In this document: positions 33,024 to 42,888 of the stretch, one piece after another
Layout: the number at the start of each line of letters is the position of its first letter
How positions within the stretch are numbered: position 1 is the first letter of the stretch
DNA from: Leptolyngbya sp. FACHB-321
Lineage (GTDB): Bacteria > Cyanobacteriota > Cyanobacteriia > Leptolyngbyales > Leptolyngbyaceae
NCBI RefSeq assembly: GCF_014695975.1
Contig: NZ_JACJPI010000064.1
Coordinates: 186,001 to 250,000 of the forward strand
Direction: 5' to 3'
Length of the DNA: 64,000 nt
Made by a program: the position numbers and the translations under genes
Notes under the pieces: model-generated
Told to the model about the DNA's origin: nothing
The model's input: only the letters and a program-made list of their open reading frames with translations
The model's database searches: none

Positions 33024-34325
33024 TTAACTTGAGTGTGAAACAACCCTTTTTGAGCGTTCTGGAACTTTTAAGACTTGCTGCATTGATTGTTGAATGAGGT
33101 GCACGATATTGGCACGATCGTAATGTTTGATAGCAGTCATCCGTGCGGCGGCACCTAAGCGCTCACACTGCTCATCATTTTGCAACAGGCTGACACAGGC
33201 GTCTGCAAACGCTCTAGGGTCGTCTCGCCGCAAAAATTCCCGCCCATCCTGAAATTCCAGCCCTTCTGCACCAATACTCGTCGAAACCATTGGCTTGCCA
33301 TAGGCAGCCGCTTCCACCAGTTTGACCCGCGTCCCGCCACCGGACAGGATAGGGCAACAAACCACACGCGATCGACGATAAAGCGCCTCCAGATCGTCCA
33401 CAAAGCCCGTAAACTCTACTCCTGGAATGCCTTTTTGGTAGCTACGAATATTTTCTGGCTGCTTCCCAGCAATAATAAGCCGCGCCTCTGGCACTTGCTC
33501 CCGCACCTGTGGAAACACTTCCTCAATCAAAAAATTAGCCGCATTGATGTTGGGGTAGTAGTGGTACGCGCCCAGCAAAAGCAGCGTTGGCTTCGCAGTA
33601 AGCGGTTGTGGCTGCGGCAGCTTGACCGCATTGGGAATAGTCACCACACCTGCTATGCCCTGGTTTGTGAGATACGCTCTGTCTTGCTGCGAACACACAT
33701 AGGTCTGTTTTGCCAGCCGCATGGCTTGCCGTTCGCCCCACCACAGCGCTGGCAGTTGCAGATAATAGAGGGAGGTAACAAGCCGCGTGGGCGGTTGCCG
33801 AATGTCACGCAGAAACGCAATATGCTCAATATCGTCCAGGTCAAAGAAAATAGGTGGCAACGGTTGGCGAGTGAGCAAGGCAGGGCACATCGATCGCAGC
33901 CGATGAATGAATACTGCTGCTGGCTTACGGCTTAGGCACGTTTCAAAAGCTTGAATTTGCAAGGGTTGGCTGGTGCGGACTAAATCACGCTGCTGAAAGA
34001 AATTGAGCATTCCTGGTGCTTGCTGCTGCCATTTTGACAGTGGCTCAGTGTACACAAACTCTGGGCAAAGAAAGAGCTTAAGAGGAAGATCCCAGTGTTC
34101 TGAAAGCGCTTTTTCGGCAGTGGCGATCGCGCTCGGCGATGTGTCTATTTCAGGCGGAACGTAAAACAGCACATCTAATTGAGCTTTAGCAGAACGGCTC
34201 TTTTTCAGGACTAGCTTTATCGCATCAATGAACATTGCCATGCGCTTATAAGTGCCCTGCACATCAAGCCGTAGATCGCTAGGAAAGTGAGTTGAAACGA
34301 AGAGCATTCGCATAGCAATTAACAT
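33024..34325 (-). CDS. GT4 family glycosyltransferase
   Basis: 433 residues; in-frame ATGs at codons 5 and 7 (MRMLFVSTHFPSDLRLDVQG) are alternative starts and no clear ribosome site decides. The motifs are VFIHRLRSMCPALLTR, FFDLDDIEHIAFLRD, VTIPNAVKLP, LLLLGAYHYYPNINAANFLI, LIIAGKQPENIRSYQ and CCPILSGGGTRVKLVEAAAYG, containing the GGGTRVKxxE pattern of a GT4 subgroup. It ends 16 bp before the pyruvyl-transferase-family gene begins upstream on the same strand. Probably adds one sugar of the exopolysaccharide. Confidence 0.82.
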   Translation of the reverse strand: MLIAMRMLFVSTHFPSDLRLDVQGTYKRMAMFIDAIKLVLKKSRSAKAQLDVLFYVPPEIDTSPSAIATAEKALSEHWDLPLKLFLCPEFVYTEPLSKWQQQAPGMLNFFQQRDLVRTSQPLQIQAFETCLSRKPAAVFIHRLRSMCPALLTRQPLPPIFFDLDDIEHIAFLRDIRQPPTRLVTSLYYLQLPALWWGERQAMRLAKQTYVCSQQDRAYLTNQGIAGVVTIPNAVKLPQPQPLTAKPTLLLLGAYHYYPNINAANFLIEEVFPQVREQVPEARLIIAGKQPENIRSYQKGIPGVEFTGFVDDLEALYRRSRVVCCPILSGGGTRVKLVEAAAYGKPMVSTSIGAEGLEFQDGREFLRRDDPRAFADACVSLLQNDEQCERLGAAARMTAIKHYDRANIVHLIQQSMQQVLKVPERSKRVVSHSS

Positions 34326-34341
34326 TGAATTAAGCGGAAAA

Positions 34342-35370
34342 TCAGGCTGGTTTGGTTCTGAACTGCTGTCGCCAGCACTCTATTGCAGCTGTATCAACGG
34401 TAATCTTAGTCACGAACGGCTCACGGATCCAGCGCTCCATAAAGGCAAAATCAGCGCGATCGACAGAGGGCAAACCAGTTTCTTGAGCGATTTCGGTTGC
34501 ACGATGATCAATCCTTAAAATGAGCGCTCGACGCTTTGCTAAAAGACAGCGAATGCCACCATGAAGCCGGGTGCCGATGTAGTCTAGCGAAACATCTGAT
34601 TTGAGCAGATTTTCTAAGGCTGGCAAGGAACGCTCCAGTATGGTTACAGGTAGATTAAAGCTGGTGACATAATCACGATCGCCTGCGCCCTGCGGCCAAA
34701 AATAAACCGTTTCGTAGTGAGATGTGGCTAGCTCTAGCAGCTTTCGGTCAAGTTCAATATTTTTGGAATAATCGGTCAGCATGACCAAGGCATTAGTTGC
34801 TTTTGTTTGTGGAATAGCATCCGGCTGGAGGTTGGCTAGTGGCCACATAGTGGGACAGCCTGTATTAATGACATTCCGAATCCCGATCGATTGCAACTTC
34901 TTCTTTGTGTAATTATCTCTAACTGAATGGCTGCCTTTGTAGGATAGTGCTAGATGCAGCAGCGCCAGTGTGTACAAGTTCGGTCTACCCTGGTATTGCC
35001 ACCAGCTTACACCTAGCAAAAGAACTCGCTTCCGTAACCGTAACGCATCACGCAGAACAATCTTCCACTGGTTGTAGTGATTCATGTTTGATGACAGCAA
35101 ATTTGTGCCACCAACGATAGCAATTGAACTGGCTTGAATCATTTGGAGGTGTGTTTCTTCTAACGGCGCATGGGTAGAAAGTTTAGCAATATTTTGGCTG
35201 CCGAAAAGAGAGTCGATTTCGCGTAGCACTGCCTGCTGAATAATTAGATCACCTAAATTTTCGCTCGGGCGATCGTTATGGTCTTCCATCCCTGGATCAA
35301 GCAAGCAAATTTGAGATGAAGCAGACGTTTGAGTAACGTTTTCAGGCAGGGTAAGTGAGGTTTTCAGCAT
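34342..35370 (-). CDS. Polysaccharide pyruvyl transferase family protein
   Basis: 342 residues. The family pattern is visible: an N-terminal DPGMEDHNDRPSENLGDLII with a conserved N-GD, AIVGGTNLL in the middle, LLLGVSWWQYQG, a SHSVRDNYTKKKL segment, LVMLTDYSKN, and near the C-terminus YIGTRLHGGIRCLLAKRRA with the conserved R-HG pair. Members transfer pyruvate from phosphoenolpyruvate to sugars as ketals (CsaB/WcaK-like). Here it would put an acidic group on the exopolysaccharide. A 322-bp gap upstream separates it from the next gene and may hold a promoter. Confidence 0.8.
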   Translation of the reverse strand: MLKTSLTLPENVTQTSASSQICLLDPGMEDHNDRPSENLGDLIIQQAVLREIDSLFGSQNIAKLSTHAPLEETHLQMIQASSIAIVGGTNLLSSNMNHYNQWKIVLRDALRLRKRVLLLGVSWWQYQGRPNLYTLALLHLALSYKGSHSVRDNYTKKKLQSIGIRNVINTGCPTMWPLANLQPDAIPQTKATNALVMLTDYSKNIELDRKLLELATSHYETVYFWPQGAGDRDYVTSFNLPVTILERSLPALENLLKSDVSLDYIGTRLHGGIRCLLAKRRALILRIDHRATEIAQETGLPSVDRADFAFMERWIREPFVTKITVDTAAIECWRQQFRTKPA

Positions 35371-35692
35371 AGGGATAGACTCCTGAAATGGATCAAACGT
35401 ATAAACTCCAAAAACATCTAAACACGAAAGAAGTCTCGTTTCCGTTTATAAATTATTACCTTGTTGACTATTAAAAGAAGTGACTTTCAACCATTAAATC
35501 CTGGTGCAATAATTTTGAATGCGGAAATCTGGAAAACAAATAATAGCAGCTTTGTCGCTAATGCCAAGTCACCTCTGAGACTGCGTTGGATTTAGAAAAA
35601 GTTGGTTGCTGATCATTTTTCACTTGATATTGACTGCTCATCGCTGCCTGTCTATTTCTCTAAACGATAATGCTTTTTGAATTCTAAAAAGT
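35371..35692. other. 322-bp intergenic gap inside the exopolysaccharide locus
   Basis: No gene visible. It is AT-rich and the longest gap between the genes from 24728 to 47260, so it may hold an internal promoter for the downstream half (35370 to 24728). No convincing hexamers were seen. Confidence 0.4.
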
Positions 35693-36901
35693 TCAATGGG
35701 TTACTCCAGCTATTGTTGATGAGTGACTGCTTGATTGGGTTGGTAGTGAGAGCGTTTGCAGCACGCTGAACGTTTTTTCGATCATGCTTGCTTGAGAAAA
35801 GTGTTGCGCCTGTTGTTGTGCTTGCTGTGCCATGGCCTGCATTTCATTAGGGTGTTGTAATGCCCATTCAATGGAGTGGAGCAGCGCCTCACGATCGCCG
35901 CTAGGACACAGCAACCCATGCACTTGATGTGTCATCACTTCAGGAATGCTGCTGACGTTGGTAGTGACGATCGGGAGTCCATATGCCATCGCTTCTAGCA
36001 GCGCAAACGGATGCCCTTCAAAGCGAGTGGGAAAGACAAATAGATCAGCGCTTTGCAAGAGGCGAGGCAGATCAGAGCGGTGACCGATCAGCAGCACTTT
36101 GTCAGCAATGCCCGCGCGATACAGACGATCGCACAAGCCCTGTCTCTGTTCACCGTCTCCAGCCCACACAAACCGCAGATCGGGGTCTGACTCCAGTAAT
36201 GCTGGTATTACTTCAAGCAGATCTTCATAACCTTTTTGGGGCGTGAGCCGACCCACAGTTAACAGGAGCTTACTGGTTGCGGGGATGCCTAACTCCTGGC
36301 GCACCTGTTGACGGAGAGCGGCGATCGCCTCAGAGTTACGGTCTAACAGCGTTGGTAGCTGAATGCCGTTATAGATGCAGAGCAAGTCGCTGGTGGGCAT
36401 CTGAAACAAGTTGGCAAGCAGCGGACGATTTGCTTGGGCGTTTGTAAGCCACTGCTGCCGTCTAGCGCGTGCCCAGGTGTAAGCATGACGGCGCGATCGA
36501 CTTAAAGGAATGCCCTCTGGTGGAATCAAATGAAACATGACGGCTGTTGGTATTTGCAGCCAGCCACAGGCGACAATACTGCCCAAACAGTGGTCTGCCC
36601 AAGGTAGGTTGATGAGAACGACATCTGGTTTGATAGCTAGCAATAAGGCACGAGTCCGGACGCTGCGTAGAAAGGCTGACGCCATTGCCTGAACGCCCCG
36701 GCTACTCGGCTCGGCAATCGCCAACGGGTGGCAGGACGCATGATTAGCTTCGAGGGCTTGCCGCAGCGAGGCGTTGCTATCGGCATAGGGTAAGGCAACG
36801 TGAGTGTGCCATCCTGCCTCGATAGCCGCAGCGGCGATCGTCAGCACATATTCTTCTGCCCCACCCCGCACGGTTGCTGAAGTAATGATCAAAAGTTTCA
36901 T
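35693..36901 (-). CDS. GT4 family glycosyltransferase
   Basis: 402 residues from the ATG at 36901 (MKLLIITSATVRGGAEEYV). The frame is open 21 codons further, but that extension overlaps the upstream GT2 gene. The ATG overlaps that gene's TGA as ATGA. The GT-B motifs are RGGAEEYVLTIA, LLTVGRLTPQKGYEDLLEVI, FVWAGDGEQRQGL and FPTRFEGHPFALLEAMAYGLPIV with the E(x7)E pair. A typical GT4 sugar transferase of the exopolysaccharide locus. Confidence 0.87.
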   Translation of the reverse strand: MKLLIITSATVRGGAEEYVLTIAAAAIEAGWHTHVALPYADSNASLRQALEANHASCHPLAIAEPSSRGVQAMASAFLRSVRTRALLLAIKPDVVLINLPWADHCLGSIVACGWLQIPTAVMFHLIPPEGIPLSRSRRHAYTWARARRQQWLTNAQANRPLLANLFQMPTSDLLCIYNGIQLPTLLDRNSEAIAALRQQVRQELGIPATSKLLLTVGRLTPQKGYEDLLEVIPALLESDPDLRFVWAGDGEQRQGLCDRLYRAGIADKVLLIGHRSDLPRLLQSADLFVFPTRFEGHPFALLEAMAYGLPIVTTNVSSIPEVMTHQVHGLLCPSGDREALLHSIEWALQHPNEMQAMAQQAQQQAQHFSQASMIEKTFSVLQTLSLPTQSSSHSSTIAGVTH

Positions 36902-37818
36902 AGATTGCCCACCTCTTTTGACCCAAGTTGCCCACGCTTCCAGTGCTTGTAAAAAGGCTTCCATAGGGCAGCAGGTAAGCTAGGACGCAGGTAGCCATAG
37001 ACCCAAACCAAGCGATAAAGGGGCGAGCGCAGCAACCAATAAAGATCTTTCTTCTGTTGCAAAATAAAGCGCCAGTCTGCTACCACAGCATGACACCACC
37101 TTTTACAGGCATCGCGTAGACCCATATCCTGTGCATACAAGGTTTGCAGCGCTAGTGTCTCCCGGTAAGTGCGCCTGTAAACTTGGCTGAGAGGTTCGTT
37201 ATGAGAATGGTAAACGGCAGCATCTGGTACATAGAGGATTGTGTGACCCAGCATTAGCATTGCCGATGCCCACTCTACGTCTTCACAACCCGAAAGGGTC
37301 TCGTCAAACGGATGTTTTTCCCAGCACTGGCGACGTATGGCAGCGTTGGCATTGGAAAAGGTGCGCTCGTCTGGATTTTGAGGGTTAGCTTGTACTCGGG
37401 GTTGGTCCCCATAAAAGCTGCGATACTCCCGCTCTATAGGTGGATAGGCATCTAGATGAGGTGCCTGTTTGCCATAAACCCCCGCAACACGAGGATCATC
37501 AAAAGGCTCGACCAGATGTCTTAACCAGTCACGATCGCAAGGAAACGCATGGGCACTGAGAGCGATAACAATTTCTGCTTGCGTGGCAGTAAAGCCAAGG
37601 TTCAGCGATCGCCCAAAGGTGAAGTCCTCAGGACGCATTGTAATTAGCTTGACATCCGCTCGTTGTTTAACAATGTCGATCGTGCCATCGGTTGAACCCG
37701 AATCAACGACCACAATTTCGTCTGGCTTTAAGGTTTGGTCTGTCACTAAAGCAAGCGTCTTATCAATGTCTTTTGCTTCGTCTTTCGTCCGAATTAAAAT
37801 GCTGGTTCTTGGGTTCAT
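36898..37818 (-). CDS. GT2 family glycosyltransferase
   Basis: 306 residues. The motifs are TSILIRTKDEAKDIDKTL, VVDSGSTDGTIDIV, FTFGRSLNLGFTATQAEIVI and the catalytic region SGCEDVEWASAML. Where many GT2 enzymes have DxD, this one has IALSAHAFPCDRDWL, as in the rhamnosyltransferase-like group that uses SAH(A/D) followed by a later acidic residue. Its TGA overlaps the start of the next GT4 gene (ATGA). Likely a rhamnosyl- or related transferase. Confidence 0.82.
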   Translation of the reverse strand: MNPRTSILIRTKDEAKDIDKTLALVTDQTLKPDEIVVVDSGSTDGTIDIVKQRADVKLITMRPEDFTFGRSLNLGFTATQAEIVIALSAHAFPCDRDWLRHLVEPFDDPRVAGVYGKQAPHLDAYPPIEREYRSFYGDQPRVQANPQNPDERTFSNANAAIRRQCWEKHPFDETLSGCEDVEWASAMLMLGHTILYVPDAAVYHSHNEPLSQVYRRTYRETLALQTLYAQDMGLRDACKRWCHAVVADWRFILQQKKDLYWLLRSPLYRLVWVYGYLRPSLPAALWKPFYKHWKRGQLGSKEVGNL

Positions 37819-37862
37819 AGCAATCTTTAATGAAGCAATATTAAAATTAGTTAGAGAATGCT

Positions 37863-38687
37863 TTAGTTAGTTGAAAATTTGAGCATTTTTGCTTTGATAG
37901 CATCTGGTAATGCCTGGGGTTTATGAAGAAAATACTGCATACTCGCCCAGAAATCGCGACCAAAAAGCTGCATTTGTTGATGTAATGGCAACTGTTTACG
38001 ATAATGCTTGATCAATTGCATAACCCGTTGATTCATCTGACCGTTATGCATATCATTCACAGTCTTTGTACCCTCTAACCGACGATAGTTACCCCAAATC
38101 TCATCAACATAAACGACATTAGCTGCCTGAACCGCTCTGAGAATAAAATCTAAATCCATTGAGTAATGATTAGCAATGTCATAAAGCCCAACTTTTTGAT
38201 GCAATGCTGTGTGATAGAAGTAAGCCGCAGGATTACAGGGGTATGGATGAATATTCACGCCAGCGACCAACTCAAAAAGACTTAATTTTGCTGGTCTATT
38301 GACCTCAACTAGTCTGCCATCATCATCCCAAATGTTGCAATTGCCGACCAGTAAGGTTGGCTCAGGTAATACTTTGAAGCGATCGACAACCCGGTTTAAT
38401 ACACCTGGTTCATACCCATCATCGACGTTGAGCAGCCCCATAATTTCTCCGCTTGCCATGGCAATGCCTTTGTTCATAGCATCTGATTGTCCGCGATCGG
38501 GTTCAGAATGCCAGCGGATATGAGGGTAGCGATCGGCATACTGCCGTATAATTGGCACCGTTTGATCGGTTGAATCACCATCAATAATAATGTGCTCAAG
38601 ATCAATGCAGTTTTGTTCAATAACAGCCTCGATGCAAGTAGCGATAAAGCGCTCACTGTTATAAACCGGAGTAATAATGCTCAACAT
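37863..38687 (-). CDS. GT2 family glycosyltransferase
   Basis: 274 residues, N-terminus MLSIITPVYNSERFIATCIE. Further motifs are HIIIDGDSTDQTVPII, PDRGQSDAMNKGIAMASGEI and the metal motif LNVDDGYEPGVL, then PCNPAAYFYHTALHQKVGLYD and YSMDLDFILRA. This arrangement is typical of the WcaA/colanic-acid-type GT2 subgroup with GQ(S/Y)DAxNKG. The spacing to the neighbours is small (45 bp downstream, 26 bp upstream), so it is part of the same operon. Confidence 0.86.
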   Translation of the reverse strand: MLSIITPVYNSERFIATCIEAVIEQNCIDLEHIIIDGDSTDQTVPIIRQYADRYPHIRWHSEPDRGQSDAMNKGIAMASGEIMGLLNVDDGYEPGVLNRVVDRFKVLPEPTLLVGNCNIWDDDGRLVEVNRPAKLSLFELVAGVNIHPYPCNPAAYFYHTALHQKVGLYDIANHYSMDLDFILRAVQAANVVYVDEIWGNYRRLEGTKTVNDMHNGQMNQRVMQLIKHYRKQLPLHQQMQLFGRDFWASMQYFLHKPQALPDAIKAKMLKFSTN

Positions 38688-38713
38688 AAGGTTTTAAAAG
38701 AAAAACTCTAAAA

Positions 38714-39670
38714 TCAGAATGCTATATACGTGTTGAATATAGCTGCAATGGCAGCCGAAAGACGAACTCTACGACCTAGATAGGACTGCTGCCAAAGCAG
38801 TGATCCAACATAACGTACGAGCGTTCGATCGTCTGATTGCGAAGCATTTTTTAGCATATGTTTAGCATAGTTAGACATACGATCACAAAAGAGCATTTCC
38901 GCTGCTTCACTACTTACGTTAGCGTAGCTAAGTACAGCCCGTTCAATCGCTTCTAGCTGTTGCCAAAAATCGACTTTACGCCACGTTTTGTACTGGTAAT
39001 TTTGATCATGTTGGTTATAGTGCAAAAGCTCAGGGCTTTCAATAACCAATGAGGGAAATTGAGCACAAATTCGCGCAAAGTACTCCAAATCACAGGAATA
39101 GGAGTACTGTTCATTAAACCCTCCGACCGCAGCAACGATCTCGCGGTGTAGCGTTACTCCAGACGGTGTTGTGGTTGTGTTTAACACTGCCCAAGCTCCA
39201 GGCTCTGCCAAACGATAACGAAACGCTTGATCAAGGTGTGAGTTAACTGCACAATGGGCAATGAGAGCCGGTTCGCCCACTAATGTACAGGCACGTCGAA
39301 TCGTTTGCAGAGAAGTAGGAGTGATACGATCGTCGTCATGAATAATGCAAATCCAATCTTGTGAAGCGTCTGCAAGACAACGATTCCAGGTTTTGACCAT
39401 GCCGTGGTTCGATGAATTTGATAGCAACTTAACTTGAGGAATGCTACGCAAGGTTTCAGCAGTTGCATCTTGAGAACCGTCGTCTACTATCAAAAGCTCA
39501 TCATTGGGTAGTAGTTGAGGCAGCAATTGCTGTACTAATGTCACTACTAACTGACAACGGTTGTAAGTCGGAATGGCGATCGTCAGGGGCAGCGATGCTC
39601 CAAAAGTAGTGCTACGCCAGTTTTTTGGTGATGCCTCAGCTTGGCTACATTCAGTTTCAATTCTGGGCAT
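38714..39670 (-). CDS. GT2 family glycosyltransferase
   Basis: 318 residues. A ~25-residue leader precedes SLPLTIAIPTYNRCQLVV. Further motifs are LLIVDDGSQDATAETL, HGMVKTWNRCLADASQDWI, the metal motif IIHDDDRITP and FNEQYSYSCDLEYFARICA. The C-terminal ~100 residues are helical and not diagnostic. Same strand and small spacing as its neighbours. Adds a sugar of the exopolysaccharide; specificity unknown. Confidence 0.85.
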   Translation of the reverse strand: MPRIETECSQAEASPKNWRSTTFGASLPLTIAIPTYNRCQLVVTLVQQLLPQLLPNDELLIVDDGSQDATAETLRSIPQVKLLSNSSNHGMVKTWNRCLADASQDWICIIHDDDRITPTSLQTIRRACTLVGEPALIAHCAVNSHLDQAFRYRLAEPGAWAVLNTTTTPSGVTLHREIVAAVGGFNEQYSYSCDLEYFARICAQFPSLVIESPELLHYNQHDQNYQYKTWRKVDFWQQLEAIERAVLSYANVSSEAAEMLFCDRMSNYAKHMLKNASQSDDRTLVRYVGSLLWQQSYLGRRVRLSAAIAAIFNTYIAF

Positions 39671-39739
39671 AGTCGCTCCTACAAAAGTAGTTTAGGAGGG
39701 ATAAAATTTAAGTTAACTTCGACTTCTGACTGGTGACCG

Positions 39740-40795
39740 CTAAACCAGAACACTCTTTAAAGCTCTAGCCAATGTGTTTGTAAAAACGTCCAGGTTGTAT
39801 TTTGTTTCGCACAAACGACGACCTCGATCGCCCATGGCGGCAGCTTCTTCTAGATGTGCTAGTAAGTAGGCGATCGCCTGTTGCCACCCAGCAATATCGT
39901 TTGGTTCTACCCAAAGACCAATCCCTTCTTTCTCTAGATCTAGGTCAATGTGTTTGTTTCGCGTCATGATAACAGGCTTGCCAACTGCCATTGCGTCTAA
40001 CAAACTGGTAAGCCCTGCTAAATCTTCTGTCTCTGTTAGTGGAATGGCGATCGCAAAGGCACGACGATAAGCTGCCAAAATAGCTGGATATGAAACAGCA
40101 TTATTGTGCGAGTTACTAGCAGTTACTTCGATGCGCTCAGTCCCATACGCTACAGTTGGTGCTGTTGCTGCTGAACAATAGATTTTCAGCAAACAGTCGA
40201 TACTTGAGACTGCTTTGACTAACGTATTGTGGTCGCGCTTTGTCTTGCCTGCACTTACAAATAAAGGAGCGTTGCTAACACTCACTTCTACAGTCGGCAC
40301 TTTAGTTTCATAAAAAGATAAATCAGCTCCCCACTCAAGCAAATCCATCTTTTTAGAGGGATTAGGTTGCAAGCGATACGGCTGCATTGTGGTTGAACTA
40401 AGACACAAGAGATGATCATGCCCGTTTAGAAAGATGGCATTTCTCAGCGTGTGCCTCAGTGGGTGGTGAATGAGTGCAACTAATGGTTTGCGGAATAAAC
40501 GCAGCGATCGCAGTAACGCCAGCAAAAATGTATTTGTTTGACAGGCAGAATAAATAACATCATAGTCCGTACGGCTAAACAGAATCCGCAGTTGCTGACC
40601 AAGGTGGTCGCCTAAGCCAAGTTTGCGCCCGATTTTATTGAGAAGTTTAGATGTTTGATACGGGAAAATTTTGACTTCAATATCATGCTGAGCAAGGTGC
40701 GTTGCACCCCACAGATGATGCCCAGGGTATTCGCCCTTTTGCCATAGCTCCCAGGCATGATCCATTGGATAGTTATTGATGAACAATACTTTCAT
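39740..40795 (-). CDS. Putative GT4-like glycosyltransferase
   Basis: 351 residues. N-terminus MKVLFINNYPMDHAWELWQK, then YPGHHLWGATHLAQHDIEVK and DYDVIYSACQTNTFLLALL. The C-terminal half has SAGKTKRDHNTLVKAV, the region AIPLTETEDLAGLTSLLDAM and AVGKPVIMTRN. The glycosyltransferase E(x7)E motif is replaced by ETEDLAGLTSLLDAMAVGKP, common in GT4 subgroups. Specificity cannot be read. It lies between a GT2 gene and the MsbA/HepA-type exporter gene. Confidence 0.75.
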   Translation of the reverse strand: MKVLFINNYPMDHAWELWQKGEYPGHHLWGATHLAQHDIEVKIFPYQTSKLLNKIGRKLGLGDHLGQQLRILFSRTDYDVIYSACQTNTFLLALLRSLRLFRKPLVALIHHPLRHTLRNAIFLNGHDHLLCLSSTTMQPYRLQPNPSKKMDLLEWGADLSFYETKVPTVEVSVSNAPLFVSAGKTKRDHNTLVKAVSSIDCLLKIYCSAATAPTVAYGTERIEVTASNSHNNAVSYPAILAAYRRAFAIAIPLTETEDLAGLTSLLDAMAVGKPVIMTRNKHIDLDLEKEGIGLWVEPNDIAGWQQAIAYLLAHLEEAAAMGDRGRRLCETKYNLDVFTNTLARALKSVLV

Positions 40796-40884
40796 GAAAA
40801 CAGTTAAGTAGTCAACAATAAGCGGTCTTCAAGCAATTGAGTTTTAGGACTTAACACCTCATTAAGTAACACCTCACTCAGCAT

Positions 40885-42786
40885 TTATGGTTCAACATTG
40901 ATCATGCCAGCGATCGCAGGATCGTTAGCACGATTGCCCGTTTCATACTGCATCTGGTGATAGTTCCAGAGCTTACCGCGCTGCTCAAGGAGCGCTTGAT
41001 AGCCGCCTTCTTCGACAATCCGCCCTTGCTCCATTACCACGACTTTGTCAGCACGAATGATGGTGGATAAGCGATGGGCAATAACAATCACTGTGCGTCC
41101 TTCTGCTAACTTTTCTAACGATGCTTGAATCAACCGCTCGGAAATAGAATCCAGGGCGCTGGTGGCTTCATCAAGAATCAAAATTTCGGGATTGCGAAGA
41201 ATAGCACGGGCAATTGCAATGCGCTGCCGTTGTCCACCGGAAAGCCGCACACCCCGATCGCCCAAGCGAGTAGCAAACCCTTCAGGCATTTCTTGAATGA
41301 ATTCCAATGCGTTTGCCAGCCGTGCTACTTCAACGATTTCGTCGTCTGTTGCGCCTTCACTGCCGTAGGCAATGTTGTCACGCACACTGGTATTAAAAAT
41401 GAAGGTGTCCTGGCTGACGATCGCAAACCGTTTACGCAGCGAATTGATCTGAAACTCTCGAATGTCTACACCATCAATCAGAATGCTGCCGTGCGTGACA
41501 TCATAAAAGCGAGGAAGCAAATCGACTAGAGTCGTTTTACCTGCTCCTGATGCGCCTACTAACGCGGTCATTTCGCCCTGTTTAATCGTTAAATTGATGT
41601 CGGTAAGAATGGGCTGCTGCGGATCGTAACCAAAATCAACCGACTGAAACGCGATCGCAGCTTGTAAGCCTGGAAACTGACGCTCTCCATCCTTTAGGTA
41701 GGGCTTGTTGGCAGTGCTAAGCAATTCGCGAATGTTATTGAGCGATCCCCAATAGCTGCTCATGGCAGCTCGACTACCATTAATTTCGTGCAGCGCGGGC
41801 ACCAGACGAAACAGTAGAAAGAGAAACGTCAACAGTGACGCAGTTTGCATAACACCGTTGCTAACAAAGAGGGTCAGCGCCAGGATAATCATGCCGACTA
41901 ACACCGTGGTCGCTAAGCCTTCTGCCAACGGACGTACCAGCGCAAAGCCACGAGTGGCTTTCATCGACGCATCCAAGACATCAGCACTTGCTTGATAGAA
42001 CCGTCTGCGCTCAAAGTCCTGCGTCGCAAAGGCTTGGACAGTGCGGATGCCGTTGATAAACTCCATCGCGATCGAGGTAAACCGACCGTTGGTGATGGAC
42101 ACTCCAGCACTAGCCTCACGAATACGTGCGATGAGCTGGGACAAGGCTACTGCCAGTAGGCTGAATAACGCTACCGAGATGAGCGATAGCTGCCACGAAA
42201 TCCGGAACATCAGGAAGACGTAAACACTAAGCGTGAGGCTGCGCGTCACAATAAAGGCTAGCAACCCAAACGCAGATTGCAGTCTGCCGATTTCACTAGT
42301 GAGCGTGTTGAGCAATTCTCCAGAGTGCGTTTTGGAGAAAAAACTGAGGCTTAACGCCTGCAACTGCTCAAAGATTTGCTTCCGCAAGCGATCGATCAGC
42401 TTTTGCTGCGTTAAATCAGTGTAAATCTGTGTGAGATAATTGAACGTCGATCGAATCCAAGTTGCCGTGAGAATCAGCGCTGAGACGCGATAAAGGCGAT
42501 TGATCGAAGGTTCATTGATGCCTAAAATTCCCTGGTCAAACCAGCCGACTCCAGTCTGAAAAGGCGGTGCATCGGGGTTAACCAGGCTTTGCAAAAAGGC
42601 TAACAGAAAGCCAAAGCTAAACCCCTCAAACGATGCTGCCCCGATTGCGCACAAGATTGCTGCCACCGCAACCATGGGAAAGTGTTTAAACTCTCGCAGA
42701 ATAGTGTAGTTTTCTTTCCAGAAATCTGTGGCTTTCAGCGTCCTTTTGAGCGATCGACGAATGGGAGCGGGAATTTTTAGCAGCAT
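40885..42786 (-). CDS. MsbA/HepA-type ABC exporter (fused membrane and ATPase domains)
   Basis: 633 residues, full-length half-transporter. The membrane part (about 1-340) has six segments, including AVAAILCAIGAASFEGFSFG and SLISVALFSLLAVALSQLIA. The ATPase part has Walker A GASGAGKTT, signature RLSGGQRQRIAIARA, Walker B ILILDEATSALD and the switch histidine VIAHRLSTI. The N-terminal region resembles HepA, which heterocystous cyanobacteria need for envelope polysaccharide, but the match is by eye. In this Wzy-type locus no Wzx flippase gene is seen, so this exporter may move the lipid-linked units or the polymer across the inner membrane. Confidence 0.88.
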   Translation of the reverse strand: MLLKIPAPIRRSLKRTLKATDFWKENYTILREFKHFPMVAVAAILCAIGAASFEGFSFGFLLAFLQSLVNPDAPPFQTGVGWFDQGILGINEPSINRLYRVSALILTATWIRSTFNYLTQIYTDLTQQKLIDRLRKQIFEQLQALSLSFFSKTHSGELLNTLTSEIGRLQSAFGLLAFIVTRSLTLSVYVFLMFRISWQLSLISVALFSLLAVALSQLIARIREASAGVSITNGRFTSIAMEFINGIRTVQAFATQDFERRRFYQASADVLDASMKATRGFALVRPLAEGLATTVLVGMIILALTLFVSNGVMQTASLLTFLFLLFRLVPALHEINGSRAAMSSYWGSLNNIRELLSTANKPYLKDGERQFPGLQAAIAFQSVDFGYDPQQPILTDINLTIKQGEMTALVGASGAGKTTLVDLLPRFYDVTHGSILIDGVDIREFQINSLRKRFAIVSQDTFIFNTSVRDNIAYGSEGATDDEIVEVARLANALEFIQEMPEGFATRLGDRGVRLSGGQRQRIAIARAILRNPEILILDEATSALDSISERLIQASLEKLAEGRTVIVIAHRLSTIIRADKVVVMEQGRIVEEGGYQALLEQRGKLWNYHQMQYETGNRANDPAIAGMINVEP

Positions 42787-42888
42787 AACTGTTCAGTAGA
42801 GGATTGTAACCTTAGCCTTTATTGTCAGTGGTCGCTGTGGTGTCAGCAAGTGCTTAACCGAAACCCACAGAGACTCTTTACCAGCAGG

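Noticed and set aside
33180-33935. 251-codon open frame on the plus strand
   Set aside because: It lies opposite the GT4 gene at 33024-34325, which has clear motifs; this frame has none.
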